From Bacteroidales bacterium (GTDB taxonomy: Bacteria; Bacteroidota; Bacteroidia; Bacteroidales; FEN-979), in the NCBI GenBank assembly GCA_023231005.1, contig JALNWG010000001.1, forward strand, positions 124,001-188,000: a stretch of DNA of 64,000 nucleotides, given 5' to 3'. Shown here piece by piece: positions 26,048 through 35,245 of this stretch. Position numbers and translations under genes: made by a program. The number at the start of each line of letters is the position of its first letter. The first letter of the stretch is position 1. The notes beneath the pieces are model-generated. The model searched no databases. It saw only the letters and a program-made list of their open reading frames with translations, and was not told the DNA's origin.

Positions 26048-26764
26048 ATGCCAAAACGATGGGTAATTCCCGACATTCATGGTTGTGCTAAAACCTTACA
26101 GGCGCTGATCAACGATCTGATTAAGCCCATGCGTTCGGATGAACTCTATTTTCTGGGTGATTATGTTGACCGTGGGCCTGATTCAAAAGGGGTAATTGAT
26201 TTTATCCGGAGACTTGAACAGGAAAAATACAATTTGGTAGCATTGAAGGGAAATCATGAAGATTTCATGATCGAACTTTATGATGGTATGCATCATGCAA
26301 AATCAGCATGGTGGTATAAATTCGGCAATAAAAAATACAATTCGTGGGCTGAAATCGGCGGGAAACCAACATTACAATGTTTTGATGCACAAAATATTAC
26401 AGATATTCCAACAGATTATATTGAATGGATGCGCCATCTTCCCCTTTATGTTTCCCTTGATGATTTCATTCTTGTTCACGCCGGATTGAATTTTAAAAAT
26501 GAGGATCCCTTTGAAGATCAGCGGGCCATGCTCTGGCTCCGCGATTATGAAATCAACGCTGAAAAGATTGGCAAACGCCGTCTTATCCACGGGCACGTGC
26601 CTGTAAATATGGAGTTGATCTCAATGTTGGTTAAAAGCCGGGGATATAAATTCATTGATCTTGATAACGGTCCGTATTTACAAGGAAAAGACGGATTTGG
26701 CAATCTTGTAGCGCTGGAATTGAATAGTATGGAAATGGCGATTCAATACAATTTGGATTTTTAA
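26048..26764 (+). CDS. PPP-family metallophosphatase (serine/threonine phosphatase-like)
   Basis: The 238-residue protein has the three metal-binding signatures of the PPP superfamily: DIHG (preceded by Pro, not Gly), GDYVDRG and KGNHE, then VHAGLN and HGHVPV His sites. It is the size of bacterial PphA/PrpE-like enzymes, which dephosphorylate phosphoproteins or Ap4A-type nucleotides; the substrate cannot be told from sequence. It is cytoplasmic and 9 bases downstream of gpmA. Confidence 0.87.
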   Translation: MPKRWVIPDIHGCAKTLQALINDLIKPMRSDELYFLGDYVDRGPDSKGVIDFIRRLEQEKYNLVALKGNHEDFMIELYDGMHHAKSAWWYKFGNKKYNSWAEIGGKPTLQCFDAQNITDIPTDYIEWMRHLPLYVSLDDFILVHAGLNFKNEDPFEDQRAMLWLRDYEINAEKIGKRRLIHGHVPVNMELISMLVKSRGYKFIDLDNGPYLQGKDGFGNLVALELNSMEMAIQYNLDF

Positions 26765-26844
26765 GTGTGAAAAGACTGAGTCGGAAGCCATGTTAAAGGG
26801 GACCCTGATTTTCATTAAGGTGTCAGGATTTCCGAAATAGTTTG

Positions 26845-29800
26845 CTAAAGGACCGGAAGTTTTCCAGGGATTGATTTACCACCAGGCAGAACAAAGAAGA
26901 AGGTTGAGCCATTTCCCTCTTTGCTTTCAACCCAGATCCGGCCATTGTTTTTTTCGATGAACTCTTTGCACAAAATCAACCCGAGACCGGTACCAGTTTC
27001 ATTGGCCGTGCCTTTCACTACCGTTCGTTGCTCAATTTTAAACAATTTTTCCATCAACCAGGCAGGAATACCCATTCCATCATCTTTCACAAAAACGAGA
27101 ACATTTCCCAGATCCTGCAATTCCATGCCGATAATAATTTTACCACCAGGAAAAGTAAATTTAATTGCATTTGAGATCAGATTTCTTATCACCGTATCGA
27201 TCATATTCCGATCGGCAAAAACCTGTAAGTCGCTACTACTTTTGGCTGTCAGTGTGATTTTTTTACTATGAACCGACATGTCAAACAAGCCGATATTATC
27301 TGCGATGACTTCTGTAAGTGAAAACATTTCCGGTTCAAATGGAAGAGCACCACGTTGAGTACGAGCCCAGGTCAAAAGATTATCGAGAAGATCAATAGTT
27401 CGCACAGATGCCGATTTCAGTTTTAGTAACATCTGCTTTTGTTCGGTTTCCGTATAATCCGATTCTTCACTTGTAAGAAGATCAAGGTAACCCAGAATCA
27501 CATTAAATGGGCTTCTCAGATCGTGTGCAATGATGGAGAAAAAACTGTCTTTCGCTGCATTGCTTTCTTTCAATTGCTGTTCTGATTTTTTTAATTCTAT
27601 TGTTCTCAGATTAACTTGCTCCTGAAGCCGGTTTTTATACCGGTTTACGATAATGAATCTCGCCGTAAGAAAAATGATGCAGGAAAAAAGGAGTAATGCA
27701 AAGGAAAGGACCCACAAACTGGCCCAGAAAGGCGGACGGATTACAAAGGTGGCAGAGATTACAGGATCACTCCAGATACCGACACTATTTCTTGCTTTCA
27801 AATAAAATCTATAGGAACCCGGCCTAAGGTTATTAAAGATAAAATTGCTTTTTGTATAGAGTTGCTCATTCGACCATCCTGTATCATATCCTTCCAGAAA
27901 ATATTTAACAAAGATCTGTTGTTCATTAATCAAGGAGATCACTCTGGTTTGAAAAATAAGATCATTCTTACCATAAGGAAATTTCATATTTCGATACGGA
28001 TCTACTGAATCTTTATCAACCCCGGCCGAGAGAAGTTGGACCTTTGGAGGAGGGATCTCACCGGATTTATAATCGAATTCGGGACGGAATTGAGTGAGTC
28101 CATTGCTGGTGCCAAACCAGAGATGGTTTTTGCTGTCGATAAACCCTGCAGCCCTGTTTATTTCCTGTCCCGCTAATCCATCGGTCATCGTAAAATGGTC
28201 CATTTTTTTACCATTCCAACGATATATCCCATTATCAGTTCCAAACCAGAGGTTCGTCTGATGGTCTTCAAAAATCAGGTAAACGGGTTTGTCAATCATA
28301 AATCCACCACGATTCACGCGCATCAAATCATGATTTTTCAATTCAAATAACCCGGCTGCAGTGCCCACCAATTGCCTCTTTTTCGAATCAATAATAAAGG
28401 CAAATACATTGTTTGCTAATTTGTTATCAGGAGATATAAAACCGGTAAATTTGCTTTCATTCATCTTGACAAGACCGAAACCGATGGTTGCAATATAGAT
28501 CGAGCCATTGGGAGTTATAAATACTTTCCGAATCCTGTTGTTATAGGTTTTTCCCAGATCAATCTTTATAAATCTGTCTTTGTCGAACTTAAAGAATCCA
28601 GATGTGGTTCCGACATAGAGTTCATTTGATGGAGTGAAGGCTACAGAATAAGGGAAACCCATCAAACCTTGCTTTTCACCATACCAGGTTATATTTCTGG
28701 ACTTATCCAAACGAGCCAATCCAAGTGAATTTGCAGCCAACCAAAGGTTGCCATGAATATCTTTTTGAATATCAAGAACTCTTGCCTGAAATTTTGGTTT
28801 TTGCTGTAATGGATCCAAGGAATAGCGCAACATCTTCTTGCCATTGTAAAAAGTCAGTCCACCATCATGTCCAAAAACATAACTGCCAGGGGAAGCCTCA
28901 ATAGCAGCAGACACTTCATTGCTATAAAGTCCATCTCTTTCAAAGAAACTCACAAACCGCTCTGCCGAAATTTTTGTAATCCCACGATAGCCCGTGATCC
29001 AAATATTCATCTCCCGGTCAACCAACGCCGATGTTCCCCCTTCTGAAATCAAACCTTTTTCATGATCCAGAACCTCCATTGAATTTGAAGCCTGGTCGTA
29101 ATAGTTCACCTTATATAAATTACCAAATAATAGTTTTCCATTACGTCCTATATGCAAAAAACAGGGTCGGCCAAATCCTTCATTAAAGCGTTGAAAGTTG
29201 GTCGCAATTGATTTAAAATTCCCGCCAGAAAGATGACCAATCCAGTTACTACCGAGCGCCCAAAGGCAATTGCCCTTACGCTCTATTGCATAAATATCCC
29301 CGGAAAGCAAGGGTGAAGATAGAACCTGAACGGGAGGGTGAATATCGTCGTGGAGCACCATCAACCCCTTTTCAGAAGCGATGAAGATATTTCCTTCAAA
29401 CCCCCTCACACTATTGATACTTCTATCCGGTATTCCACTTAAATTGGTAAAATGCTTCCATTGTTTTTTGGAATATCGGAAAAATCCATTATCGACGGTG
29501 CCGACCAGGATAACAAGGTCTCCCTTATCGTAATATACATCCAGAGAATTGTAAGTCGCCTGAAAATCAACAGGAACCTGTTTGTAGGTAGGGATCTTTT
29601 CCCACTTTTTCCCATTATATCGTAAAACAGTAAGGGGACCGCTTTCAGGCACAGCCCAAAGTTGTTCCTTTTCATCGATAAGAAGGATAGTATAACTAAT
29701 CAACTGAGTTCCATCAATTGAACTAAAGTTTGTGAAATGAGTACCATCATAACATGATATTCCCCCACGACGGCCAATCCATATCACCCCTGAAGAATCC

Positions 29801-29970
29801 TGGGCTACACTATATATGGTGGAGTTCGCAAGGCCGTCGGCTTCACTATACGTCCGGGTCAGGTAACGTTGACCTAAGACCTCCCCTCCACTCAATAAAA
29901 GGCATGAAAGAAGAGCTATGCTTATTCTGGAAATATATCTGATCAAAAGATTTTTCAATATCTTTATCAA
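26845..29970 (-). CDS. Two-component propeller sensor histidine kinase without receiver or DNA-binding domain
   Basis: The 1041-residue protein has a signal/anchor segment to about residue 33 and about 650 residues of Reg_prop-type beta-propeller repeats (for example SSGVIWIGRRGGISCYDG, NLWFGTDNGIYRWNG). A Y_Y_Y domain (about 690-750), a membrane helix (about 755-780) and a short coiled coil follow, then HisKA with His816 in AHDLRSPFN and HATPase_c with NLISNAIKF, DDGMGIP and GTGLGL. Unlike the hybrid systems of Bacteroides it lacks a receiver and an AraC-type DNA-binding domain, so it needs a separate partner, not seen nearby. The start is a TTG overlapping a -7 box, so the real start may be TTG at 29958 or 29946. 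Confidence 0.9.
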   Translation of the reverse strand: MIKILKNLLIRYISRISIALLSCLLLSGGEVLGQRYLTRTYSEADGLANSTIYSVAQDSSGVIWIGRRGGISCYDGTHFTNFSSIDGTQLISYTILLIDEKEQLWAVPESGPLTVLRYNGKKWEKIPTYKQVPVDFQATYNSLDVYYDKGDLVILVGTVDNGFFRYSKKQWKHFTNLSGIPDRSINSVRGFEGNIFIASEKGLMVLHDDIHPPVQVLSSPLLSGDIYAIERKGNCLWALGSNWIGHLSGGNFKSIATNFQRFNEGFGRPCFLHIGRNGKLLFGNLYKVNYYDQASNSMEVLDHEKGLISEGGTSALVDREMNIWITGYRGITKISAERFVSFFERDGLYSNEVSAAIEASPGSYVFGHDGGLTFYNGKKMLRYSLDPLQQKPKFQARVLDIQKDIHGNLWLAANSLGLARLDKSRNITWYGEKQGLMGFPYSVAFTPSNELYVGTTSGFFKFDKDRFIKIDLGKTYNNRIRKVFITPNGSIYIATIGFGLVKMNESKFTGFISPDNKLANNVFAFIIDSKKRQLVGTAAGLFELKNHDLMRVNRGGFMIDKPVYLIFEDHQTNLWFGTDNGIYRWNGKKMDHFTMTDGLAGQEINRAAGFIDSKNHLWFGTSNGLTQFRPEFDYKSGEIPPPKVQLLSAGVDKDSVDPYRNMKFPYGKNDLIFQTRVISLINEQQIFVKYFLEGYDTGWSNEQLYTKSNFIFNNLRPGSYRFYLKARNSVGIWSDPVISATFVIRPPFWASLWVLSFALLLFSCIIFLTARFIIVNRYKNRLQEQVNLRTIELKKSEQQLKESNAAKDSFFSIIAHDLRSPFNVILGYLDLLTSEESDYTETEQKQMLLKLKSASVRTIDLLDNLLTWARTQRGALPFEPEMFSLTEVIADNIGLFDMSVHSKKITLTAKSSSDLQVFADRNMIDTVIRNLISNAIKFTFPGGKIIIGMELQDLGNVLVFVKDDGMGIPAWLMEKLFKIEQRTVVKGTANETGTGLGLILCKEFIEKNNGRIWVESKEGNGSTFFFVLPGGKSIPGKLPVL

Positions 29971-29975
29971 AAGTA
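29968..29975 (-). promoter_or_regulatory. -7 box (TACTTTTG) for propeller kinase
   Basis: A perfect TAnnTTTG on the minus strand that overlaps the first possible TTG start of the kinase. If it is the promoter, translation must start further downstream. Confidence 0.35.
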
Positions 29976-30083
29976 CTAATTATTAGCTATCTAATAATTT
30001 ATAAAGTTGTAATTTTAAGATTATCCAGGAAAATATTACAATAAAAAGTAAGAATTAAATTAGGTTAATCGAAAACCATTCAA

Positions 30084-30091
30084 TATATTTG
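30084..30091 (+). promoter_or_regulatory. -7 box (TATATTTG) for T9SS cargo gene
   Basis: A perfect TAnnTTTG match about 68 bases upstream of the ATG at 30159. It makes an upstream ATG at 30099 nearly leaderless and so supports the later start. Confidence 0.5.
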
Positions 30092-30158
30092 TAATGAATT
30101 GAATATTGAAAACCATTATCTATATCTGTTAATTTTCTGTAAACCAAATTCATATATC

Positions 30159-32249
30159 ATGAAAACGCATTACATTCTTCGTCGTGTTTTGACTATATTA
30201 TGTTTTCTAGTTACTTTTTACAATCCGGCTTCTGCCCAGAACTCTTTCAAAGCCGTAGCCGACACAATCGATCTTTATCCTCTCTTACCCATAGTCTTTA
30301 ATCTCCTGGCAAATGACACTCTTCCTGCCGGGGATACAATTTCGTTTATCCAAGGATATGGGAGTCCATATATTTACGGCAAGACAGATACAAATTTTAC
30401 CACCACTTTTTATTTATATGCATTTGGCTGCCAGTCTGAGGTGAATGGGACATACAAGATACACCTGAAATCTGGCAACACGTTGAGCGCACCCATCTTG
30501 TTCCGGATTCATGACCAAAGTACCAGTTATCTCGACATCAATAATGTGAGAGCCAGATTCAATGCTTCAGGATTGCATTTCTCTTTTGAAAACGCCGATT
30601 ATGAAGTCCCAAAAGGTAGCGGAAAAACCTCTCTTTTTTCAAATTCACTCTGGATCGGAGGAAAGGACGAACAACATCAGCTTCATTTTGCAGGAGAAAA
30701 GTATGGACAGGGGACTCAGAGTAGTTCCCATATCAAACATGATTACTTTCCAGGGCCTAAAATGGATTCCCTGAAATACGAGAATCTCCGTGATACGGTT
30801 TGGGATTACATCTGGAATTTGAAAAAGAGTGAAATCGACTATCATCGGGCTCATTTTTGGGAAGCTGGATATACTCCGATACATGATATTTTAACCTGGC
30901 CGGGAAATGGAGATACTGCGCTGGGACAAGCTCACAAACTGGCCCCATTTTCAGACCGGAATGCCGATGGCATCTATGATCCCTACGACGGAGACTATCC
31001 GGAGATCAGAGGAGATCAGGCACTGTTTTTTATTTTCAATGACGACAAGTTATATCATTCAGAATCTACCGGAAAAAAACTTGGGGTTGAAATTCATGGA
31101 ATGGCTTATGGATTCGACCTTCCAAATGATTCTGCTTTTAAGAATACCATTTTTCTGCAATACAAACTTTACAATCGTTCTCAAAACACTTACGACAGCA
31201 CCTTACTGGGTGTCTTCTCAGATATTGATCTTGGATATGCCAACGACGACTACTTAGGTTGTGATGTGGAACGAAATATGTATTTCGGTTACAATGGAAC
31301 ACCTGTTGATGGCAGCGGTCAATCTTACGCCTATGGCGAAAATCCACCCGCCCAATCAGTGATCATCCTTGGTGGACCTTATATGGATCCTGATTATCTT
31401 GATAATCCCCGATATGACCTTAATGGGAATCAATTATGTGATTTCAGCGTAAATGGTTTGAATTTCGGCGATTCGATCGTGGACAATGAACGTTTCGGTT
31501 TACAGCGGTTTTGGTCAATAACCAATATGTTTTTTAATGTAAATCCATATCCTACTTATGCAGATGACTATTACCGGTTGTTAAGTGGAAAATGGCAAGA
31601 CGGAACCTCTTTAATTTATGGCGGAAATGGCCATCCCACATTTGGTGGATACGGGCCTGCTTGCAATTTTATGTTCCCGGGCGAATCGGATACCCTAAAT
31701 TGGGGAGTGGGTTGCGCTCCGCCAAATGGACCGGTGAACTGGACAGAAACGACCGCAGGTAATAACCCGGAGGACCGTCGTGGTGTTGGAGTTACCGGAC
31801 CTTTTACCTTTAAACCCGGCGATGTACAGGAAATTGATATTGCCTTTACCTGGGCAAGAGATTATGTGAATCCGGGTCCGCTCGCTTCAGTGGATAAGCT
31901 AAGATTGATGGTTGATCAGATCAATAAGTCGTTTGTCAACAATAAACTCCCGAACGGTGATCCAATTTATGGCATCAATGCTCAACATTCATCCTCAACA
32001 TCGGTGATAAACATTTATCCAAATCCATCTTCAGACCAGGTGAATATTGATTTTGGAAATGAATACATGCCGGTGAACACAACCCTTGAGTTAATGACCA
32101 GTCATAGTAATTGTATCAAAAAGTTGACCCTGTCAAATAGCCAAAAATCGGTTGTTCTCAACCTTTCGGATGTGCCTTCAGGTTTTTATTTTATCAGGAT
32201 AACAGCTCAGGGATCCCCGGTGATAAAAAAAGTGGTCGTAATTCATTAA
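30159..32249 (+). CDS. Secreted T9SS cargo protein (type A sorting domain)
   Basis: The 696-residue protein starts at MKTHYILRRVLTILCF with a signal peptide cleaved near ASAQ. An in-frame ATG 20 codons upstream (30099) is less likely, because it puts a hydrophobic run before the signal and is too close to the -7 box. The N-terminal part of about 120 residues is beta-rich; the middle contains a Ca-binding-like DRNADGIYDPYDGD loop. The last 80 residues (from INIYPNPSSDQVNI to IRITAQGSPVIKKVVV) form a type A sorting domain directing export by the type IX system and surface attachment. The biological role is unknown. It converges on the 990-residue receiver/PPDK protein with a 14-base gap. Confidence 0.88.
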   Translation: MKTHYILRRVLTILCFLVTFYNPASAQNSFKAVADTIDLYPLLPIVFNLLANDTLPAGDTISFIQGYGSPYIYGKTDTNFTTTFYLYAFGCQSEVNGTYKIHLKSGNTLSAPILFRIHDQSTSYLDINNVRARFNASGLHFSFENADYEVPKGSGKTSLFSNSLWIGGKDEQHQLHFAGEKYGQGTQSSSHIKHDYFPGPKMDSLKYENLRDTVWDYIWNLKKSEIDYHRAHFWEAGYTPIHDILTWPGNGDTALGQAHKLAPFSDRNADGIYDPYDGDYPEIRGDQALFFIFNDDKLYHSESTGKKLGVEIHGMAYGFDLPNDSAFKNTIFLQYKLYNRSQNTYDSTLLGVFSDIDLGYANDDYLGCDVERNMYFGYNGTPVDGSGQSYAYGENPPAQSVIILGGPYMDPDYLDNPRYDLNGNQLCDFSVNGLNFGDSIVDNERFGLQRFWSITNMFFNVNPYPTYADDYYRLLSGKWQDGTSLIYGGNGHPTFGGYGPACNFMFPGESDTLNWGVGCAPPNGPVNWTETTAGNNPEDRRGVGVTGPFTFKPGDVQEIDIAFTWARDYVNPGPLASVDKLRLMVDQINKSFVNNKLPNGDPIYGINAQHSSSTSVINIYPNPSSDQVNIDFGNEYMPVNTTLELMTSHSNCIKKLTLSNSQKSVVLNLSDVPSGFYFIRITAQGSPVIKKVVVIH

Positions 32250-32263
32250 GAAAATTCTTAGGA

Positions 32264-35236
32264 TCAGGTGGGTTTGAACACCACCCCAAAGTTTTTCTTA
32301 CCATCAATTTCAATACGCATGGGTTTTTCGAAATGGATATGGCGGATAAATTCGTCTTCATAAGCAGCGGGCTGCAGGGACAAAAAATCCAGGTCATAAA
32401 AGCCATCATTGATATAAGGGTTCACCGTAAAATAGCCTACTCTGAAAGAAGTCAGGTTTTGAAAAAAATGGGTTCCCTGACTGGGATCAATACGGTAATT
32501 TTCTAATCCCGATTCCACAATCAGTCGGGCCCCGCTGATCTGCGGCCATTTAACCGGAATTCCCAGCCAGGGGTCGCTGGAGCCCCACCTACCAGGTCCA
32601 ACCAAGATATAATTTTGTCTTTCACTCACAAATTTTTCATTGAGCAGGGCCAACAAGGAAACTATTTCCTGACTCTTTGCGGCATCAAATGATTGGGGTT
32701 TCACATACACAAAATCATGAATTCCCTTAATGATTCCGTTTCCCAGTGCAGTATTTGAAATAAGCAGCGCATCCTCGTTCCGGATCTCTTCCGGTTTGAG
32801 ATAGATCGTCTCATCCCGTCCGGCAATTGGACGGATCTGAAGCAAGCTGAAAGTCTTTGGTTGACCTTTCGGCATATCGAGGTTGATGGCAAATTCAATT
32901 TCAATCGGCTTATTCATCTCCCGCTGTCCGATTTCCAATACCTGCTGCAGAATTTCAGCCAGGGGTATGGTATTGTGATTCAACAACTGAGAAAAAGTGA
33001 CCAATCGTTTTCCTTCATAGATGGTCCCCTCTCGGAGCTGATGACTCTCATAATCAAAAGTCGAAGCTACTAATTTCAGGGCACTGTCCTCTTCGCCATC
33101 CTTGATTTTTAATTTCATGAGATTAATGGTATCATCGGTATTCGGAGTGAAATTTTCAGGACGAAGGTCAAGGGCAAAAAACATTTTTTGAGTTTCACTT
33201 AGCGCCATATCCGGCGTAGAAAGCTGTAAAATCTTTTTGGGATATTTTGGTGAAAACCGGATTCCAATCCCGCCATCCACAATATATTTTCCTAAACCGA
33301 ACGCGATGTTGGCAACACCATCTTCGGATTTTTCAGGTGCAATGGGATAGAAGTTTATCGATCGGGCAACACCGGAAACTGCAGGATAAAAACGATTCCC
33401 ATATTGACGACCGGTAACCTCCTGCAATACAATCCCCATTTTTTCTTCATCGATCATGTTCAGAGTCGCTGCCATATATGATTTACTATCCTTGAAAAAA
33501 GCAGAAGCATAAACACTTTTAATAGCTTCCGATAGTTTATCGATCATGATCCGATCGTTGAATTTAATATTGGGAATCATATAGGTGGAATAGATTCCGG
33601 CAAATGGCTGATAATGCGAATCTTCGAGTAAACTTGAGGAACGAATGGCGATTGGATTGTTCAAACACGAGATAAATCGGTAGAGATCTTCATGTATCCG
33701 GAAAGGCAATCTGGCTTTCACAAAACGAGCTAATATATCCTTATCACTGCGATCAGAAAGAGCGATCTCATAGAGGTTATTCTCCTCCATAAATTCATCA
33801 AAAATATCTGTTCCCAATACCACCGTACGGGGAATGGAAATCACTACATTTTCATATCGGTCGGTAAGCCGGTTCCGCTTGATAAGTGAATCGAGAAAAG
33901 CCAGTCCACGGGCCTTCCCACCGATAGACCCCTCTCCAATGCGGGCAAATTGAAGGTATTCATCGTACCGGTCTCTGTCAAAATCGGCTATCACCCCTTT
34001 TGCCTTATTGATGCGAAAAGCCGTAATGGAATCGAAAATATAACGCTTAGCTTCATCCATATCGTCGGCAAACTGAGTCACCGAAACTTCCTTGAACATT
34101 TCAGCAATCGGAAAAAGCGCCCTGGCATTCAACCATTTTGAAAAATGGTTCCGTTGCATGTGGTACAATAGGGAATCATCCGGGATTTCGAATATTTTAT
34201 CCTGTAAAGATTTCAAATCAACAGCCCGGGTAATTTCCCGGCCATTTTTCGGATCGATGAAAACAAAATCTCCAAAAGAAAAATGTTCATTTACATAATT
34301 GCGTAGTTCAATGGATAAGGTTTTGGAAAGCTTATTTAAAAAACCCACTTTGAGATCCTGAGCAACAGTCTCATATTCCGTATCGCTCGATTGAAACAGG
34401 ATTGGCATATACTGATCCTCCGCCCGTATCTTCTCCACAAATTTTATTCCGGCTGTTTTATCGGTTTTTCCCTCCCGCATGAAACTTATATCGGTAATGA
34501 TCCCAAGCAGGTTATTCTTGTAACTTTCCCACATTTTAACAGCTTCTTCATAGTTGGTGGCCAACAGGATCTTTGTACGGCCACGCATCCTAAGCATTTT
34601 CTGGTGCTCATTCAATCCTTCAGTCATAAATGTTTTGGATTGTTTGAGCAACATCTTATAAATGTTGGGCAGATAAGAGGAGTAAAAACGGATGGAATCT
34701 TCCACCAGCAATATGGCCTGAACACCCTGGAGGGCATCCTGGTCAATGTTCATGCGGTCTTCAATCAGTTTAATAATGGCAAGCAAAATATCAGCATTAC
34801 CCAGCCAGCTAAACACATAGTCAATGGCACTTAGATTTTTTTCGACCAGTTTGAGATTTACCTCCCTAGAAAAAGGAGTCAGCACGACAATCGGTATCTT
34901 AGGATATTTAGCCTTGATGCGGATGGCCAGGTCAAAGGTGTCGGTTTTTTCGATGTTCAGCATGGAAATCACCAATTCCACCCGTTTGTCTTCCAATACT
35001 TCAAAAGCCTCCTCCTCCGAAGTCACCTTCAGAAATTGGGGCGGATAGCGTAAGTTGAGTGAAACATATTCCATGAAAATGGCCTCATCAATTCGACCAT
35101 CTTCCTCTAACATAAAAGCATCATACGTGCTGGAAATCAGCAGGATCTGATAGATCCGCCGTTTCATCAATAAATTAAATGAAGTATCAATGAAATAATA
35201 CTTCTTAGGGTTGAGAGCGTTTCTCGACTGAATCAT
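32264..35236 (-). CDS. Tandem receiver-like / PPDK-type ATP-binding protein, short paralog
   Basis: The 990-residue protein has no assigned pathway. Residues about 28-165 form a degenerate receiver-like domain (phospho-Asp site lost: ELVISMLNIE). Residues about 172-320 form a second receiver with key residues kept: acidic pair in ILLVED (179-180), Asp249 in IITDISF, Ser283/284 and Lys302 in FLNKLSK. From about 430 to 800 lies a PEP synthase / pyruvate-phosphate-dikinase ATP-grasp domain (GSIGGKARGLAFL, IRSSSLLEDS, PFAGIYSTY, SLLQIRPI). The catalytic-His swivel and PEP-binding domains are absent; a family-specific tail with VGPGRWGSSDPWLG replaces them. Homology with the long paralog extends before Met24, supporting the start at 35236. 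It is last in the five-gene redox operon, 9 bases after the giant subunit. Confidence 0.78.
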   Translation of the reverse strand: MIQSRNALNPKKYYFIDTSFNLLMKRRIYQILLISSTYDAFMLEEDGRIDEAIFMEYVSLNLRYPPQFLKVTSEEEAFEVLEDKRVELVISMLNIEKTDTFDLAIRIKAKYPKIPIVVLTPFSREVNLKLVEKNLSAIDYVFSWLGNADILLAIIKLIEDRMNIDQDALQGVQAILLVEDSIRFYSSYLPNIYKMLLKQSKTFMTEGLNEHQKMLRMRGRTKILLATNYEEAVKMWESYKNNLLGIITDISFMREGKTDKTAGIKFVEKIRAEDQYMPILFQSSDTEYETVAQDLKVGFLNKLSKTLSIELRNYVNEHFSFGDFVFIDPKNGREITRAVDLKSLQDKIFEIPDDSLLYHMQRNHFSKWLNARALFPIAEMFKEVSVTQFADDMDEAKRYIFDSITAFRINKAKGVIADFDRDRYDEYLQFARIGEGSIGGKARGLAFLDSLIKRNRLTDRYENVVISIPRTVVLGTDIFDEFMEENNLYEIALSDRSDKDILARFVKARLPFRIHEDLYRFISCLNNPIAIRSSSLLEDSHYQPFAGIYSTYMIPNIKFNDRIMIDKLSEAIKSVYASAFFKDSKSYMAATLNMIDEEKMGIVLQEVTGRQYGNRFYPAVSGVARSINFYPIAPEKSEDGVANIAFGLGKYIVDGGIGIRFSPKYPKKILQLSTPDMALSETQKMFFALDLRPENFTPNTDDTINLMKLKIKDGEEDSALKLVASTFDYESHQLREGTIYEGKRLVTFSQLLNHNTIPLAEILQQVLEIGQREMNKPIEIEFAINLDMPKGQPKTFSLLQIRPIAGRDETIYLKPEEIRNEDALLISNTALGNGIIKGIHDFVYVKPQSFDAAKSQEIVSLLALLNEKFVSERQNYILVGPGRWGSSDPWLGIPVKWPQISGARLIVESGLENYRIDPSQGTHFFQNLTSFRVGYFTVNPYINDGFYDLDFLSLQPAAYEDEFIRHIHFEKPMRIEIDGKKNFGVVFKPT

Positions 35237-35245
35237 ATCAGGGTA

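Noticed and set aside
34391..34834. 147-residue plus-strand reading frame inside the short receiver/PPDK gene
   Set aside because: Antisense shadow of conserved receiver sequence; no promoter, no domain.
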